Source: Proteobacteria bacterium UBA1847
Lineage (GTDB): Bacteria; Pseudomonadota; Gammaproteobacteria; Steroidobacterales; Woeseiaceae
Assembly: GCA_002338605.1 (NCBI GenBank)
Contig: DDIP01000163.1
Span: 1-7,395 of the forward strand
Length of the DNA: 7,395 nucleotides
Direction of reading: 5' to 3'
Made by a program: the position numbers and the translations under genes. The notes beneath the pieces were generated by a model. The model was not told the DNA's origin, searched no databases, and worked only from the letters and a program-made list of their open reading frames with translations. Below, piece after piece: positions 6,324-7,395 of this stretch (within the stretch, counting starts at the first letter, position 1; each line of letters opens with the position of its first letter).

Positions 6324-7394
6324 CTAGTTGACCCGGAGTCCGAGTCGATAGCTGCGCCCGGGTGCCGGTAATCCCAGTTGCGGCAAAACGAGTTCGTCGG
6401 TCAGATTATCGATTGACGCAGTGAGATGAACATTGCGACCCGCCCACGTATCAAGCTGAAAGAAGCCTCTAAGGTTCAGACTGGTTGCGGCTGGCAATCG
6501 CGCAGCCGAGCCATCGTCAGCCCAATCGTTTGCCGCACTGGTGTGCAAAACCTCCGCCCGCAGATCGATGCGCTGGTTTGCCTGCCAGTCCAGTGCCACG
6601 CGACCCTGGGCCCCGGGGCGCTGCAGCAGTACGGGCCGTTCGCCGTTTTCGTCGCGCTCCATCCTGCCGCCCTGCAAGGCCGCGGACAATTCTGCACGAA
6701 AGTTCTCAGTGACAAACCAGGTTGCCGATGTATCAACGCCATAGGTTAACGAACCGTTCGTGTTGTAGCGTTGACGCTTCAAATCTCCGCCCTCCATCAC
6801 TGCGCGCTGTGACAGTGTGTCATCACTTTTATTTGCCCACGCCGCAACATTGAAAAACAAGCGGTTGTTTGGATAAAAATTCATCGTCACGTCGCCGAGC
6901 AATGCACGCTCGGGACTCAAGTCCGGATTTACCAAAAACCTGCCTAGCGCGGCGCCGAAGAGTTCGCGCGGTGTCGGAAATCGAGTGCGCTGTCCCAGTG
7001 TTGCGGTGGCCGACCATTTATCCGACGATGCCCATCGCAGTCCTGATGACCAACCGGTTGCCGATAGTGATTCAAGCTCGGGCTTGTCGCCGGTCAGTGG
7101 CGTGTCGGCACGGTCCAATGCGATTCCAAATGTTGTTGTCAGCGATTCGCTGATTCGCAAGTCCGCCTCCGCGCCGAGCGTAGACAGTTGCTGTTTGTAG
7201 CGCAGTATCGGAGCGGCGACGAGCGCATCTACCTCAAGTTCCTGGTTGTCGTGAGTGCTGACTTGTGTGGTCGACACGAATCTCAGTTTCGCTCGATCGA
7301 GGCCCAGGCTTAAGGTGACGCGAGCTCCGGATGTTTCGTCTCGTCCACGCTCTCGCGCCTTTAGCGCACTGTAGGAATAATCCTGGAAGGCATC
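6324..7394 (-). CDS. TonB-dependent outer-membrane receptor, C-terminal half (5' partial)
   Basis: C-terminal beta-barrel part of a TonB-dependent receptor that imports a siderophore, vitamin, metal or other large ligand across the outer membrane. A GTG at 7277 could pass for a start, but the frame stays open from there to the right edge (39 more codons, beginning DAFQDYSYSALKARERG), so the gene continues outside the window and the GTG is internal. About 356 residues are visible of a usual 650-800, so the plug and TonB box are missing. Visible family marks are alternating barrel strands, RTRFPTPRELFG followed by VNPDLSPERALLGDVTMNFY, GVDTSATWFVTENFRAELSA, and the last strands IDNLTDELVLPQLGLPAPGR with YRLGLRVN. 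The final residue is Asn rather than the usual Phe. The ligand cannot be deduced. Confidence 0.85.
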   Translation of the reverse strand, partial: DAFQDYSYSALKARERGRDETSGARVTLSLGLDRAKLRFVSTTQVSTHDNQELEVDALVAAPILRYKQQLSTLGAEADLRISESLTTTFGIALDRADTPLTGDKPELESLSATGWSSGLRWASSDKWSATATLGQRTRFPTPRELFGAALGRFLVNPDLSPERALLGDVTMNFYPNNRLFFNVAAWANKSDDTLSQRAVMEGGDLKRQRYNTNGSLTYGVDTSATWFVTENFRAELSAALQGGRMERDENGERPVLLQRPGAQGRVALDWQANQRIDLRAEVLHTSAANDWADDGSAARLPAATSLNLRGFFQLDTWAGRNVHLTASIDNLTDELVLPQLGLPAPGRSYRLGLRVN

Positions 7395-7395
7395 A

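Noticed and set aside
7275..7277. GTG as the start of a 317-residue receptor
   Set aside because: The same frame stays open to the window edge with barrel-like sequence, so this codon is an internal valine.

Overview
The window reads as chromosomal DNA from a free-living Gram-negative proteobacterium, probably a gammaproteobacterium. It is moderately GC-rich and densely coded, and it carries a TonB-dependent outer-membrane receptor, a Sec signal peptide on a penicillin-binding-like protein and an Lrp/AsnC regulator. No taxon can be named from the sequence alone. I see no rRNA, tRNA, CRISPR array, insertion sequence or phage gene.

Left part (1-3977, + strand): a two-gene unit. The first gene is cut by the left edge. 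It encodes a phosphohistidine/ATP-grasp dikinase whose His domain lies before the ATP-grasp domain. That order is known from the glucan water dikinases of plants and is the reverse of PEP synthase. The second gene overlaps the first by 8 bases and encodes an exported serine hydrolase of the beta-lactamase/penicillin-binding fold, with SxxK, SxN and KSG motifs. The overlap suggests translational coupling, so an intracellular phosphotransferase and an envelope hydrolase are probably made together. Their substrates cannot be read from the sequence.

Middle (3978-4983): about 250 bases with no convincing gene, then an orphan solute-binding-like protein (NMT1/SsuA type). It appears to lack its first 55-60 residues, and an in-frame stop lies just upstream of where homology starts. 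It is probably a decaying or rearranged gene.

Right-middle (5002-6265): a divergent pair. A small HPPD-like VOC dioxygenase (- strand) and an Lrp/AsnC regulator (+ strand) share a short AT-rich control region. That region holds a perfect 13-base inverted repeat, AAAAATACTGCGT / ACGCAGTATTTTT, with arm centres 74 bases apart, and a candidate sigma70-type promoter. The simplest reading is a local circuit in which the regulator controls itself and the dioxygenase, probably in response to an amino acid or a related aromatic/keto acid.

Right end (6266-7395): a strong hairpin sits between convergent genes, followed by the C-terminal half of a TonB-dependent receptor on the - strand, cut by the right edge.

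The best candidates for something undescribed are the coupled dikinase/serine-hydrolase pair and the Lrp-VOC switch with its long inverted repeat.
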